NCBI RefSeq assembly: GCF_048066115.1 | Contig: NZ_JBLTYX010000006.1 | Coordinates: 222,332-286,331 of the forward strand | From: Niveispirillum sp048066115 | GTDB taxonomy: Bacteria; Pseudomonadota; Alphaproteobacteria; Azospirillales; Azospirillaceae | DNA length: 64,000 nt | Direction: 5' to 3' | Shown here: piece after piece, positions 17,422 through 26,080 of the stretch | How positions within the stretch are numbered: position 1 is the stretch's first letter | Layout of the letters: the number at the start of each line of letters is the position of its first letter | Made by a program: the position numbers and the translations under genes | The notes under the pieces: generated by a model | What the model saw: the letters and a program-made list of their open reading frames with translations, nothing else | The model's database searches: none | What the model was told of the DNA's origin: nothing

Positions 17422-17510
17422 CATCCGCGCATGAACCGTTGAGTGATTGCGATTGGACGGGGCGGGTGTGAATGGCGGAAAGCAGGGAGACCGCCACACC
17501 GGAGTGTCCC

Positions 17511-18329
17511 ATGCCCCGCCTGCTGATCCTGCAATCCGTCTGGGGCCTGGACAAGTGCCCCGGCTTCGATGTCTGGAACGATCTGGAAGCGGCGCTGCAG
17601 GCCGTGGTCGACGCCGGGTTCGACGGGGCCGGCACCAATCTGGTGCGCAAGGAACGCACCGCCATCACCTCGCGCTTCATGAATGAACGCGGCCTGCCCT
17701 GGGAGGCGCAGGTGCTGGCCCGTGATGCGGACGAGCTGGCACGGTTCGCTGATGAGGCCGCCGCCCTGTCCGCCCACCATCTGAACGTCCAGATCGCCGG
17801 CCCGCTGGACCGGGTGGCCGATGCGGTCCGGCTGGTGGAAGAGATGGAGTGGGTGCGCGAACAGGCGGGCCTGCCCATCTTCTATGAAACGCACCGGGCA
17901 CGCCTGACCCAGGACCTGCCCTTCTTCCTGCGCCTGTTGGACGCAATGCCCGATCTGCCGCTGACGGCCGATCTTTGCCATTATGTCGTGGCCGGGGAAT
18001 GGGACCTGCCCATCGACGGGGCCAAGCATGCGGCCATCGACCGCGTGCTGCGCCGAGCCCGGGCCTTCCATGGCCGCGTCGCCACGGCGCATCAGGTGCA
18101 GGCACCCATCGGCGGACACCATCAGCCCTGGCTGGACCTGTTCCTGGGCTGGTGGCGGCAGGGGTTCGACCATTGGCGGGCGAGTGCGCAGCACGGTGAC
18201 ACGCTGAGCTTCATGGTCGAACTGGGCCCCCCGCCCTATGCCGTGACCGACAGCCAGGGGCGGGAACTGACCGACCGGTGGGAAGAAGCCAAGCGCCTGA
18301 AGGACATGGTGCGGGCGCTGTGGGCCTGA
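17511..18329 (+). CDS. Xylose-isomerase-like TIM-barrel protein
   Basis: About 272 residues show the sugar phosphate isomerase/epimerase TIM-barrel pattern: an early VVDAGFDGAGTNL, a central LNVQIAGPL, the strand IFYETHRARLTQDLPFFLRLL with a likely metal-binding glutamate and histidine, and PLTADLCHYVVAGEWD with Asp and His. These residues match the metal-site spacing of AP-endonuclease-2 family barrels. The reaction is unknown. The ATG at 17511 follows GGAG with six bases spacing and gives the better N-terminus (MPRLLILQSVWG) than the ATG at 17472. It is next to LysR and the PhyH-like enzyme, so a small catabolic unit is possible. Confidence 0.75.
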   Translation: MPRLLILQSVWGLDKCPGFDVWNDLEAALQAVVDAGFDGAGTNLVRKERTAITSRFMNERGLPWEAQVLARDADELARFADEAAALSAHHLNVQIAGPLDRVADAVRLVEEMEWVREQAGLPIFYETHRARLTQDLPFFLRLLDAMPDLPLTADLCHYVVAGEWDLPIDGAKHAAIDRVLRRARAFHGRVATAHQVQAPIGGHHQPWLDLFLGWWRQGFDHWRASAQHGDTLSFMVELGPPPYAVTDSQGRELTDRWEEAKRLKDMVRALWA

Positions 18330-18341
18330 CTGCCGGCGTGA

Positions 18342-18362
18342 AGGGGGACTGCTCTGCCCCCT
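18342..18362. terminator. Short hairpin between convergent genes
   Basis: Arms AGGGGG and CCCCCT with a nine-base loop sit between the stops of the TIM-barrel gene and osmC. The position fits a bidirectional terminator, but the stem is short and no U-run follows on either strand. Confidence 0.3.
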
Positions 18363-18374
18363 CCAGCCCTGCGT

Positions 18375-18806
18375 TCACCCCAGCGAGGCGTTCAGGCGGA
18401 TCTCGGCATTCAGCACCTTGGAAACCGGACACATGGACTTGGCCTGGGCGGCGATCTCCTGGAACTTGTCGGCGCTGATGCCCGGTATCTTGGCTACCAG
18501 GGTCAGTTCCACGGCCGCGATCTTCCAGCCGCCGCCCTCGCTCTCCATGATCAGGACGGCACCGGTCTTCAGCTCATCCGGCGGGAAATTGGCGGCGGTC
18601 AGCAGAAAGGACAACTGCATGGAGAAACAACCGGCATGGGCCGCGGCGATCAGCTCCTCCGGATTGGTGCCCTTGCCGTCGCCGAAACGGGCCACGAAGC
18701 TGTAGGGCACGCTGGACAGCGTGGCACTCTGCGTCGTCAGGGTACCGGAACCATCCTTGCCGGTGCCGTTCCACACGGCGTTGGCGGTGCGCTTGATCTG
18801 GGCCAT
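18375..18806 (-). CDS. osmC: OsmC-family peroxiredoxin
   Basis: This 143-residue protein (the usual OsmC length) reduces organic hydroperoxides in the cytoplasm. The two redox cysteines are present: C60 in AAAHAGCFSMQLS and C126 in AQAKSMCPVSKVL. The segment GKGTNPEELIAAAHA is a family signature. It starts at an ATG with GGGAGAAG just before it. It is monocistronic and convergent with the TIM-barrel gene. Confidence 0.93.
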   Translation of the reverse strand: MAQIKRTANAVWNGTGKDGSGTLTTQSATLSSVPYSFVARFGDGKGTNPEELIAAAHAGCFSMQLSFLLTAANFPPDELKTGAVLIMESEGGGWKIAAVELTLVAKIPGISADKFQEIAAQAKSMCPVSKVLNAEIRLNASLG

Positions 18807-18939
18807 GTCGCTTCTCCCTCTGGGAATTGGTTTGGGCGGCGAAGCGTAGCACCAGTCGGTGACAAACCGCAGGGGGCCTGCAGGCCAATTTTGCGGAATT
18901 CAACCAAGATTGCGGGGAACGCCCCCCGTCAGGGGCGGA

Positions 18940-21186
18940 TCACCGTCGCCGCTTGGTGTTCTTCCCCCCGAACTCGATGCCGCCAACCTCCAACCCGCCA
19001 TCCTTGGTCTTGGCCGCCCCTTTGGTGCGCCCGCCCTTCTCCGGCTTCTTGGCTGGCATGCGCGATTTCTCCCCCTGGGCGGAGGCACGGATGGGCGAGG
19101 CACCGGGCGCTAAGCCCAGTTCAATGGCCTCCAGCCGCCTGATCTCGTCGCGGATGCGGCCCGCCTCCTCGAATTCCAGGTCGGCCGCCGCCGCGCGCAT
19201 CTTCTTTTCCAGCTCGGCGATGATGGTCTTGATGTCCTTGCCGGCCAGCCCGATGCCTTCGGCCGCCCCGGTATCCACCTCCACCCGGTCGCCACGCTCG
19301 TACACGCTGCCCAGGATGTCGGCGATGTTCTTCTTCACCGATTCAGGCGTGATGCCGTGGGCAGCGTTATATTCCAGTTGCTTGGCCCGGCGCCGCGCCG
19401 TCTCCTCCAATGCCGCCTTCATGCTGTTGGTTTCGCGGTCGGCATAAAGGATGGCGCGACCTTCGACATTGCGCGCCGCACGGCCGATGGTCTGGATCAG
19501 GCTGGTGCGCGAGCGCAGATAGCCTTCCTTGTCGGCATCCAGAATGGCCACCAGCCCGCATTCGGGGATGTCCAACCCTTCGCGCAGCAGGTTGATGCCG
19601 ATCAGCACGTCGAACACGCCCAGGCGCAGATCGCGGATAATCTCAATACGTTCAAGGGTTTCGACGTCGGAATGGATGTAGCGGACCTTGATCCCCGCTT
19701 CCATCATATATTCCGTCAGCGCCTCCGCCATCTTCTTGGTCAGGGTGGTGACCAGCACGCGCAGGCCCTTGGCCGTAACCTCGCGTACCTCCGCCATCAC
19801 ATCATCCACCTGGGTGTCGGTGGGGCGGATGATGACCTGCGGATCGACCAGACCGGTGGGCCGCACTACCTGTTCGGTGAAGACGCCGCCGGTCCGCTCC
19901 ATCTCCCAATCGCCGGGCGTGGCGGAGACGAAGACCGATTGCGGGCGCATCGCGTCCCATTCCTCGAACTTCAGCGGGCGGTTGTCGGCGCAGGATGGCA
20001 GGCGGAAGCCATATTCCGACAGGGTCGATTTGCGCATGAAGTCGCCCCGGTACATGCCGCCGACCTGCGGCACCATCACATGGCTTTCATCCACCATCAG
20101 CAATGCGTCGGACGGCAGATATTCAAACAGGGTCGGCGGCGGCTCCCCCGGATTGCGGCCGGACAGGTAGCGGGAATAATTCTCGATGCCGGCACAGGAC
20201 CCGGTGGCCACCATCATCTCGATATCGAAGGTGGTGCGCTGCTCCAGTCGCTGTGCCTCCAGCAATTTTCCTTGTGGAACAAGCTCTTCCAGCCGCAGCT
20301 TCAACTCGCGCTTGATCTGTTCCACCGCCTGGAACAGGGTCGGCTTGGGCGTCACATAGTGGCTGTTGGCATAGATGCGCACCTCCTTCATGGAGGTCAG
20401 CTTTTCGCCGGTCAGCGGGTCGATCTCATGTATCGCTTCAAGTTCGTCGCCGAACAGCGACAGGCGCCAGGCCCGGTCCTCAAGATGCGCCGGGAACAGT
20501 TCCACCGTGTCGCCACGCACGCGGAACGACCCGCGCCCGAAGCCGACATCGGTGCGCCGGTACTGGAGTTCAACCAATCTCTGAAGAAACGCCTGGCGTT
20601 GCAGGCTCTGCCCCACTTTCAGGGGGATGGTCATCTCCGAATAGGTCTCCACCGATCCGATACCGTAGATGCAGGAGACCGAGGCGACGATGATGCAGTC
20701 CTTGCGCTCCAGCAGGGCGCGGGTGGCCGCGTGGCGCATGCGGTCGATCTGTTCGTTGATCGAGCTTTCCTTCTCGATATAGGTATCGGTCCGGGGCACA
20801 TAGGCCTCGGGCTGATAGTAATCGTAGTAGGAAACAAAATACTCTACGGCGTTGTTTGGAAAGAAACTTTTCATCTCGCCATAGAGCTGTGCCGCAAGCG
20901 TCTTGTTAGGCGCCAGGATCAGGGTCGGGCGCTGCACCTTCTGGATGACATGGGCCATGGTGAAGGTCTTGCCCGACCCGGTGACGCCCAGCAGCACCTG
21001 GTCCTTTTCCCCGCGCAGCAGCCCGTCGGTCAGTTCCTCGATGGCGCGCGGCTGGTCGCCCGCCGGAATGTAATCCGACACGACGGTCAGCGGTTCGATG
21101 AACGGCCTTTCCTCCACCTTCACGCGCCAGGGCATGGCGGCTTCCAGGGCGGACAGGGCGGCGGCATGGGCGGAGATCTGGGTCAT
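18940..21186 (-). CDS. uvrB: Excinuclease ABC subunit B
   Basis: This 748-residue helicase-like subunit verifies DNA damage with UvrA and hands it to UvrC. It has the Walker A GVTGSGKT (67-74), the beta-hairpin region EYFVSYYDYYQPEAYVP, motif VDESHVMVPQ, LLREGLDIPE, QTIGRAARN, and a C-terminal UVR domain (ELEKKMRAAAADLEFEEAGRIRDEIRRLE). It is longer than the common ~670-residue form because of a Lys/Gly-rich tail after the UVR domain that ends in KNTKRRR. The start ATG is followed by a 20-residue extension before the conserved region. Confidence 0.97.
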   Translation of the reverse strand: MTQISAHAAALSALEAAMPWRVKVEERPFIEPLTVVSDYIPAGDQPRAIEELTDGLLRGEKDQVLLGVTGSGKTFTMAHVIQKVQRPTLILAPNKTLAAQLYGEMKSFFPNNAVEYFVSYYDYYQPEAYVPRTDTYIEKESSINEQIDRMRHAATRALLERKDCIIVASVSCIYGIGSVETYSEMTIPLKVGQSLQRQAFLQRLVELQYRRTDVGFGRGSFRVRGDTVELFPAHLEDRAWRLSLFGDELEAIHEIDPLTGEKLTSMKEVRIYANSHYVTPKPTLFQAVEQIKRELKLRLEELVPQGKLLEAQRLEQRTTFDIEMMVATGSCAGIENYSRYLSGRNPGEPPPTLFEYLPSDALLMVDESHVMVPQVGGMYRGDFMRKSTLSEYGFRLPSCADNRPLKFEEWDAMRPQSVFVSATPGDWEMERTGGVFTEQVVRPTGLVDPQVIIRPTDTQVDDVMAEVREVTAKGLRVLVTTLTKKMAEALTEYMMEAGIKVRYIHSDVETLERIEIIRDLRLGVFDVLIGINLLREGLDIPECGLVAILDADKEGYLRSRTSLIQTIGRAARNVEGRAILYADRETNSMKAALEETARRRAKQLEYNAAHGITPESVKKNIADILGSVYERGDRVEVDTGAAEGIGLAGKDIKTIIAELEKKMRAAAADLEFEEAGRIRDEIRRLEAIELGLAPGASPIRASAQGEKSRMPAKKPEKGGRTKGAAKTKDGGLEVGGIEFGGKNTKRRR

Positions 21187-21250
21187 GGGCCTAATCTATG
21201 CCGGACCGGGCCGTTCGGAAAGGGGGGATGATCCGTTTTTGTTCCCTTTT

Positions 21251-21505
21251 TCAGCGCTGGTCACTGCCTTCCAGCAGCTGGCGCCCATCCCAGGGGCTCA
21301 GCATCAGCTGGAAATCATCGTCGGAACCTTCGACATGGTGAACCAGGATGGTGGCCGCGTGGAAATCCAGTTCCGTTTCCACCGACAGGGCCAGCTGATC
21401 CAGGTCCGGATTGCGGGTGCGCAGCTGGTTGACCAGCCGCACCAGCCGCACCAGGGACGCCGCCAGGTCGTCGGGCAGGCGGGATATGTCGGGATAGGAG
21501 ACCAT
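21251..21505 (-). CDS. Small conserved-looking hypothetical protein (84 aa)
   Basis: I do not recognise this family. The protein is acidic and mostly helical in appearance (LPDDLAASLVRLVRLVNQLRTRNPDLDQLA), followed by a strand-rich end (ATILVHHVEGSDDDFQLMLSPWDG). There is no signal peptide or membrane segment. TATAAT lies nine bases upstream of the ATG and there is no ribosome site, which would suit a leaderless message. It is divergent from the next unknown gene. Confidence 0.5.
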   Translation of the reverse strand: MVSYPDISRLPDDLAASLVRLVRLVNQLRTRNPDLDQLALSVETELDFHAATILVHHVEGSDDDFQLMLSPWDGRQLLEGSDQR

Positions 21506-21643
21506 GGGCGCATTATACGCTGTTCACCGGCGGCGGCGACCCGTGGCCGACGGCTCTTCCAGGTAGGTCTTCGCAAATTCACTGGACCAAATGCCCATCG
21601 CGCCTATAACGAATATTCTATATCCGTCCGGCAGGGTGCCGGG

Positions 21644-22126
21644 ATGGTGTTGGGGGAGTTCGCTCGGGTGTCTCAGGCGCTTCAAACAGTTGCCAAGCTG
21701 GCGCGCGCGGCGGAGAAGGGTCTGCCCATCGGTCCGGGTGCCGTGCGCATGGATGAAGCCGGCGAACTCAGCGTCGCCAGCCCGACCACCGCGTCGCGCC
21801 ACCATTTCTTCCTGGACGGGCTGATGTTCCATGTCAGCCTGACGCCGCAGGATGATGACACGCTGTTCCAGATCTGGGCCGAGGTGGGGTACATGCCCTT
21901 CACCATCGAATCGCCCGAAAAGCGGGTGCGCCTGTCCAAGATACTACGCGCAGCGGCCGTGAACCTGTCCGCCGCCCGGTTCGTGGTGGATGAGAAGCAG
22001 ATGATCATGGTGCTGGGCCAGGCCAGCGTGCCCGGCCATGTCACCCTGCCCGATCTGGTGTACGAGATCGTGCAGTTCGTGCAGGAAGCACGGCCCTATC
22101 TGAAGGTGCTGGGCCAGTACTTGTAA
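21644..22126 (+). CDS. Hypothetical cytosolic protein (160 aa), possibly secretion-chaperone/YbjN-like fold
   Basis: The family is not recognised with certainty. The alternation of strands and helices (HHFFLDGLMFHVSLTPQ, FQIWAEVGYMPFTIES, RLSKILRAAAVNLSAARFVVD, KQMIMVLGQASV, and a final helix LPDLVYEIVQFVQEARPYL) resembles the small YbjN/type III chaperone-like alpha/beta fold. That is inference from pattern only. It has no signal peptide. The start at ATG 21644 is preceded by AGGG; upstream in-frame sequence is non-coding in appearance. Its TAA abuts the stop codon of the opposite-strand gene with no gap. Confidence 0.55.
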   Translation: MVLGEFARVSQALQTVAKLARAAEKGLPIGPGAVRMDEAGELSVASPTTASRHHFFLDGLMFHVSLTPQDDDTLFQIWAEVGYMPFTIESPEKRVRLSKILRAAAVNLSAARFVVDEKQMIMVLGQASVPGHVTLPDLVYEIVQFVQEARPYLKVLGQYL

Positions 22127-23719
22127 TTAGAGAGCGGCCAAAGCTTCCGGCGTATCCACGTCCAGCAGCACGCCCGCATCCTCCACCGCCACCTCGCACA
22201 CCACACCCTTGTGCTGCGCGATCAGGGACTTCGCCCCCGCATCGCCGGTGAGCGCCATCATCTCCGCGATATAGGCCCGGTCCCACAGCACGGGATTGCC
22301 GCGTTGCCCACCACAGGTGGGAACGATGATCCCGCGACCGTCGGTGGGGCTGAATGCGGCGACCAGCCGGTCGATGATGCCGGCGGTAACGCGCGGCATG
22401 TCACCCAGCAGCACGATCACCCCGTCCACATCCTCGGGCAGGGCCGCCAGCCCGGCCTTCAACGTGGCCGACAGCCCGTCGCCATGGTCGAGCGCATGGG
22501 CGAAATCCAAGCCAAGACCGTCCAGGGCCGCCCGCACGTCACCCGCCTGATGGCCCGTGGCCACGGTGACGCCGGCCAGTTGCGCCGCCAGGGCGGCATC
22601 GGCCACATGGCGCACCAGCGGCTTGCCCTGCCAGACATGCAGCAGCTTGTTACCCCCGCCCATGCGCCGGCCGAAGCCACCGGCCAGCACCAGCCCGGCG
22701 ATACGCGGGGCGCGTGGCAAGCTGGTGGCGAGCGCCCGCGGCATGGGCCGGCCGGAGATTTCCGCCAGCAGCCCGCCCACGCCCATACCCATCAGCGTGC
22801 CGGCATCGACAGGCAGGCCGGCGCCCAGGCGCTGCAGCACCCAATCCACCCCGTTCAGCTTCGGCGACCGTGCGCAGCCCGGCAGGCCCAGCACGGGCCG
22901 CCCGTCCAGTTCGCCCAGCAGCAGCAGGTTGCCAGGATCGACAGGCATGCCAACATGCAGAACGCACCCGCCCGCCGCCTCGATCGCCGCCGGCACCACG
23001 TCGCGCCGGTCGGTGATGGCCGAGGCGCCGATGACCAGCACGATATCGCCGTCAGCCGCCCGCAAGGCCGCCGCCAGCGGTTCCACCGCATGCGGCACCC
23101 GAACCTCCCCCGCCAGATTGCCGCCGATACCGGCCAAGCGCTCCGTCGTGACCGCCACACTCTTGTCCAGCACGTTCGGCTTGGTGCCCGGCAGGATCGT
23201 CTGGATCAGCCCGGCCGACAGGCCCGCCCAGGGGGAAAGCGAAATCGGGCCGGTACCGGCCAGCATCCATTCCAGGTTCGAAATGATGCCCTCGGCCACG
23301 GCAAACGGGATGATCTTGATGGTGGCGATCATCTGGCCCTTCAGCACCGGCGTGAAGGGCGGCAGGGTGGCGATGGTCACCGCCTCATGCACGCGGTTCA
23401 GCGCATGGATGGTCGATGCCTCGACCAGGGCCAGCCCATCGGCCGCCGCGAACAGGTTGACCCGGCCGGTATAGGCGGCGCTGACGATCAGGTTCGGTCC
23501 CGCCAACCGGGCGGCGACGCGCGATGCCGCCGCATCTTCCCCCACATCGCCTTCGTCCAGACGGGCCACAGTGATCGTTTCGATACCGGACCGGGCAAGG
23601 GCGGCGATGTCGTCGGCACCAAGGACGCGACCCTTGGCGAAGCGCCCACCTTCATGGTGGACGCCATGGGCCAGGATGGCGCCTGCCGCATCCGCCACCG
23701 CAACGGGACCGAAGCGCAT
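22127..23719 (-). CDS. Molybdenum cofactor cytidylyltransferase fused to a molybdopterin-binding domain
   Basis: The first ~330 residues resemble the molybdopterin-binding (MoeA/MogA-like) fold (DGDIVLVIGASAITDRRDVVPAAIE, VLHVGMPVDPGNLLLLGELDGRPVLGLPGCARSPKLNG). The last ~190 are a MobA/MocA-like nucleotidyltransferase (GLVLAGGFGRRMGGGNKLL, GVIVLLGDMPRVTAGIIDRL, IIVPTCGGQRGNPVLW). MocA-type enzymes convert molybdopterin-Mo to its cytosine dinucleotide form for xanthine-dehydrogenase-family enzymes. ATG 23719 overlaps the xdhC stop in TAATG and follows GGCGGA. A version starting five codons earlier is possible. It forms one operon with both xdhC parts. Confidence 0.88.
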   Translation of the reverse strand: MRFGPVAVADAAGAILAHGVHHEGGRFAKGRVLGADDIAALARSGIETITVARLDEGDVGEDAAASRVAARLAGPNLIVSAAYTGRVNLFAAADGLALVEASTIHALNRVHEAVTIATLPPFTPVLKGQMIATIKIIPFAVAEGIISNLEWMLAGTGPISLSPWAGLSAGLIQTILPGTKPNVLDKSVAVTTERLAGIGGNLAGEVRVPHAVEPLAAALRAADGDIVLVIGASAITDRRDVVPAAIEAAGGCVLHVGMPVDPGNLLLLGELDGRPVLGLPGCARSPKLNGVDWVLQRLGAGLPVDAGTLMGMGVGGLLAEISGRPMPRALATSLPRAPRIAGLVLAGGFGRRMGGGNKLLHVWQGKPLVRHVADAALAAQLAGVTVATGHQAGDVRAALDGLGLDFAHALDHGDGLSATLKAGLAALPEDVDGVIVLLGDMPRVTAGIIDRLVAAFSPTDGRGIIVPTCGGQRGNPVLWDRAYIAEMMALTGDAGAKSLIAQHKGVVCEVAVEDAGVLLDVDTPEALAAL

Positions 23720-24429
23720 TATTCCGCCTTCCATTTCGGCCCGCGCAGGGCCAGGACGATGTCGGCCAGGATGGACAGCGCGATTTCCGCCGGCGTCACC
23801 GCCCCGATATCCAGACCCACCGGGCCATGGATGCGGGCCAATTGCGCCGTATCCACCCCTTGCCTGCCCAGCCGTTCCCGCCGCGCCGCCGCGTTGCGGC
23901 GCCCGCCCAGGGCACCGATATAGAAGGCATCGCTGGCCAATGCCGCCGTCAGGGCCGGGTCATCGAACTTGGGATCATGGCTCAACACCACCACCGCCGT
24001 GCACGCATCCGGCCGCAGGGCGGTGATCGCCTCATCCGGCCATTCGGTGACCAGGACCGTGTCAGGGAACCGTTCCGGCGTGGCAAAGGCCGCGCGCGGG
24101 TCGATCACCGTCACGTCAAACCCCGCCATCCTCGCCGCCGGCACCAGGGCCTGGGCCAGATGCACGGCACCGACGATCAGCAGCCGGTTGGGCGGCGGGA
24201 ACACATTGATGAAGAAGCGGCCTTCATAGAATTCCACGATGCCGCGCCGATCCTGGCGGATGGCGTCCAGCACCTGGGGCAGGAACTCCTCCTCCAGCCC
24301 CACCTCCCCCTGCTGGCGGCCATCGGCATCGACCAGGGTCTGCAGGCCCGATCCCAGGTCGGTGACCAGCGCCACGGGGCGGCGGTCGGTCAGCGCCTTG
24401 CGCAGGGCATCGAACAGCCGGGCTTTCAT
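23719..24429 (-). CDS. XdhC-family accessory protein, Rossmann (C-terminal) part
   Basis: About 236 residues correspond to the second half of XdhC proteins. RLLIVGAVHLAQALVPAARMAGFDVTVIDPRAAFATPERFP is the Rossmann segment, followed by VVVLSHDPKFDDPAL, FYIGALGGRRNAAARRERL and IHGPVGLDIGAVTPAEIALSILADIV. XdhC binds sulfurated molybdenum cofactor and inserts it into molybdenum hydroxylases. Full XdhC normally joins this to the CoxI-type domain; here that domain is the separate upstream gene, overlapping by four bases. The two are therefore probably translated together and assemble. Confidence 0.9.
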   Translation of the reverse strand: MKARLFDALRKALTDRRPVALVTDLGSGLQTLVDADGRQQGEVGLEEEFLPQVLDAIRQDRRGIVEFYEGRFFINVFPPPNRLLIVGAVHLAQALVPAARMAGFDVTVIDPRAAFATPERFPDTVLVTEWPDEAITALRPDACTAVVVLSHDPKFDDPALTAALASDAFYIGALGGRRNAAARRERLGRQGVDTAQLARIHGPVGLDIGAVTPAEIALSILADIVLALRGPKWKAE

Positions 24430-24752
24430 TGCACGGGCTCCACATAAACCTCCAGCTTGCCGCCGCAGGCCAAGCCGACCTCCCAGGCCATCTCGTTGCT
24501 GATGCCGAAGGACAGGAACCGTGCTTCCCCATCCGCCAGCACCTTCGCTGCCTCCAGCGCCACCGCCCCTTCGACACAGCCGCCGGAGACCGACCCGGCC
24601 ATGGCACCAGCGGCCGATACGGCCATCAGGCTACCTACCGGCCGGGGTGCTGATCCCCAGGTGGCGATGACATGGGCCAAAGCCACTGCCACGCCACCCT
24701 CGCGCCAGCGGGCGGCCTGGGCCAGGATGGCTTCGTTATCGTCTGGTCTCAT
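24426..24752 (-). CDS. XdhC/CoxI-type accessory protein, N-terminal domain only
   Basis: This 108-residue protein is the XdhC_CoxI domain: AVALAHVIATWGSAPRPVGSLMAVSAAGAMAGSVSGGCVEGAVALEA, ending in CGGKLEVYVEPV. The SGGCVEGAV stretch is the family signature. It precedes the Rossmann half with an ATGA overlap. The pair plus the cytidylyltransferase gene make a molybdenum-hydroxylase maturation operon. No molybdenum hydroxylase gene lies in the window. Confidence 0.9.
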   Translation of the reverse strand: MRPDDNEAILAQAARWREGGVAVALAHVIATWGSAPRPVGSLMAVSAAGAMAGSVSGGCVEGAVALEAAKVLADGEARFLSFGISNEMAWEVGLACGGKLEVYVEPVQ

Positions 24753-24987
24753 GCGGATCGGGGTCCTGAGGGGTCAAGGATCAACAGATGGGGTGGCGGG
24801 CGACAATTGTCACGCCCCACCCTGCCGCACCGCACCCTGCCATGAAACGGCGACAAAAGGAAAACCCGCCCTGATGCATGGTTGCGCGACGGCGTGATTT
24901 TCTGAAAGATCGGCCATTAACCATGAGGGGCCATGGACAGCCCCCAACGCCCGACCATGGGCGGCAACAATATCGGGAGGGTGGGAT

Positions 24988-25956
24988 ATGCAGATGCTGA
25001 ACCGGCGTCAATTCAGTCTTCTGGGTCTGGGCGCCACGGCGGCCATGGGCGGGGCGCTGCCGTCCCTGGCACAGGCGCCGCGCTTCATCACCATCCTGAC
25101 CGGCGGCACCAGCGGCGTCTATTACCCGCTGGGCGTGGCCCTGTCGCAAATCTATGGCAAGGCCATGCCCGACACCAAATTCTCCGTCCAGGCGACCAAG
25201 GCGTCGGCGGAGAATTTGAACCTGCTGCAGGCGGGCCGGGGCGAACTGGCCTTCACCCAGACCGACACGCTGGTCCAGGCCGTGCGCGGCGATGCGGAAG
25301 TGGGGTTCGCCACGCCGCTGAACAAGCTGCGCACCCTGGCGGTGATCTATCCAAACTATATCCAGATCGTGGCGTCGAAGGCGTCGGGCATCAAGAGCCT
25401 GGCCGACCTGAAGGGCAAGCGCGTGTCGGTGGGGGCGCCCAAGTCCGGTACGGAACTGAACGCGCGCGCCGTGGTCAAGGCCGCCGGCCTGACCTACGCC
25501 GATTTCGCCAAGGTCGAGTATCTGCCCTTCGCCGAAAGTGTGGATCTGATGAAGAACCAGCAGTTGGACGCCACGCTGCAATCGGCAGGGTTGGGCGTGG
25601 CATCGTTGCGCGATCTGGCCAGTTCCATCGACATCACGGTGGTGCCGGTGCCGGCCGAAACCGTGACCCGCATCGGGGAAACCGTCTATCGTTCGGCCGT
25701 GATCCCGGCCAACACTTACAATGGCCAGACGGCGGATGTGCCCACGGTGATCACCGGCAACGCGCTGGCCACCCATGATGGCTTGCCGGACGAGGCGGCG
25801 TATCAGCTGACCAAGCTGATGTTCGAGAATCTGGCGGCGATGCAGTCGGCCCATGCGGCGGCCAAGCAGATCGCCCTGTCCAAGGACGCGGCCACGGAAT
25901 TCGCACCGCTGCATCCGGGGGCGAAGCGTTTCTACAAGGAGAAGGGGTTGTTGTGA
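24988..25956 (+). CDS. TAXI-family TRAP transporter solute-binding protein
   Basis: This 322-residue periplasmic protein has a twin-arginine-like signal (NRRQFSLLGLGATAAMGGALPSLAQA). The TAXI signature is ILTGGTSGVYYPLGVALSQIYGKAMPDTKFSVQATKASAENLNLLQAGRGELAFTQTDT when read as consecutive segments. The binding-protein lobes continue with KGKRVSVGAPKSGTELNARAVVKAAG. It delivers a carboxylate or amino-acid-like solute to the TRAP permease encoded next. GGGAGGGTGGGAT stands before the ATG. A 124-nt spacer with a large hairpin separates it from the permease gene. Confidence 0.93.
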   Translation: MQMLNRRQFSLLGLGATAAMGGALPSLAQAPRFITILTGGTSGVYYPLGVALSQIYGKAMPDTKFSVQATKASAENLNLLQAGRGELAFTQTDTLVQAVRGDAEVGFATPLNKLRTLAVIYPNYIQIVASKASGIKSLADLKGKRVSVGAPKSGTELNARAVVKAAGLTYADFAKVEYLPFAESVDLMKNQQLDATLQSAGLGVASLRDLASSIDITVVPVPAETVTRIGETVYRSAVIPANTYNGQTADVPTVITGNALATHDGLPDEAAYQLTKLMFENLAAMQSAHAAAKQIALSKDAATEFAPLHPGAKRFYKEKGLL

Positions 25957-25964
25957 GGCATTGC

Positions 25965-26046
25965 CCGTAGGTCAGGTCGAGCGAAGCGAGCCCTGACAAC
26001 GACGGTGCACAATGTCAGGGCTCGCTTCGCTCGACCTGACCTACGG
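25965..26046. repeat. Long inverted repeat, family 2 copy 1
   Basis: Perfect 34-nt arms (25965-25998 and 26013-26046) enclose a 14-nt loop between the binding-protein and permease genes. The left arm begins CCGTAGGTCAGGTCGAGCG and ends GAGCCCTGACA. A related copy ends this window at 63921-64000 with paired substitutions. As RNA it would be a very stable hairpin that could protect the 3' end of the binding-protein mRNA and lower permease expression. As DNA it looks like a REP/BIME-type mobile palindrome. Confidence 0.85.
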
Positions 26047-26080
26047 CAACGAGAATTTCGCTGCACGACAAGGCCCCTTC

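Noticed and set aside
23719..24752. Frameshifted xdhC
   Set aside because: The two halves are complete domains joined by a typical 4-nt ATGA overlap, and separate CoxI-type and Rossmann-type XdhC proteins are known, so this is a split gene pair and not a sequencing or mutation break.
24802..24811. GACAATTGTC palindrome upstream of the XdhC operon as an operator
   Set aside because: A single 10-bp palindrome with no promoter elements nearby is not enough to claim a site.
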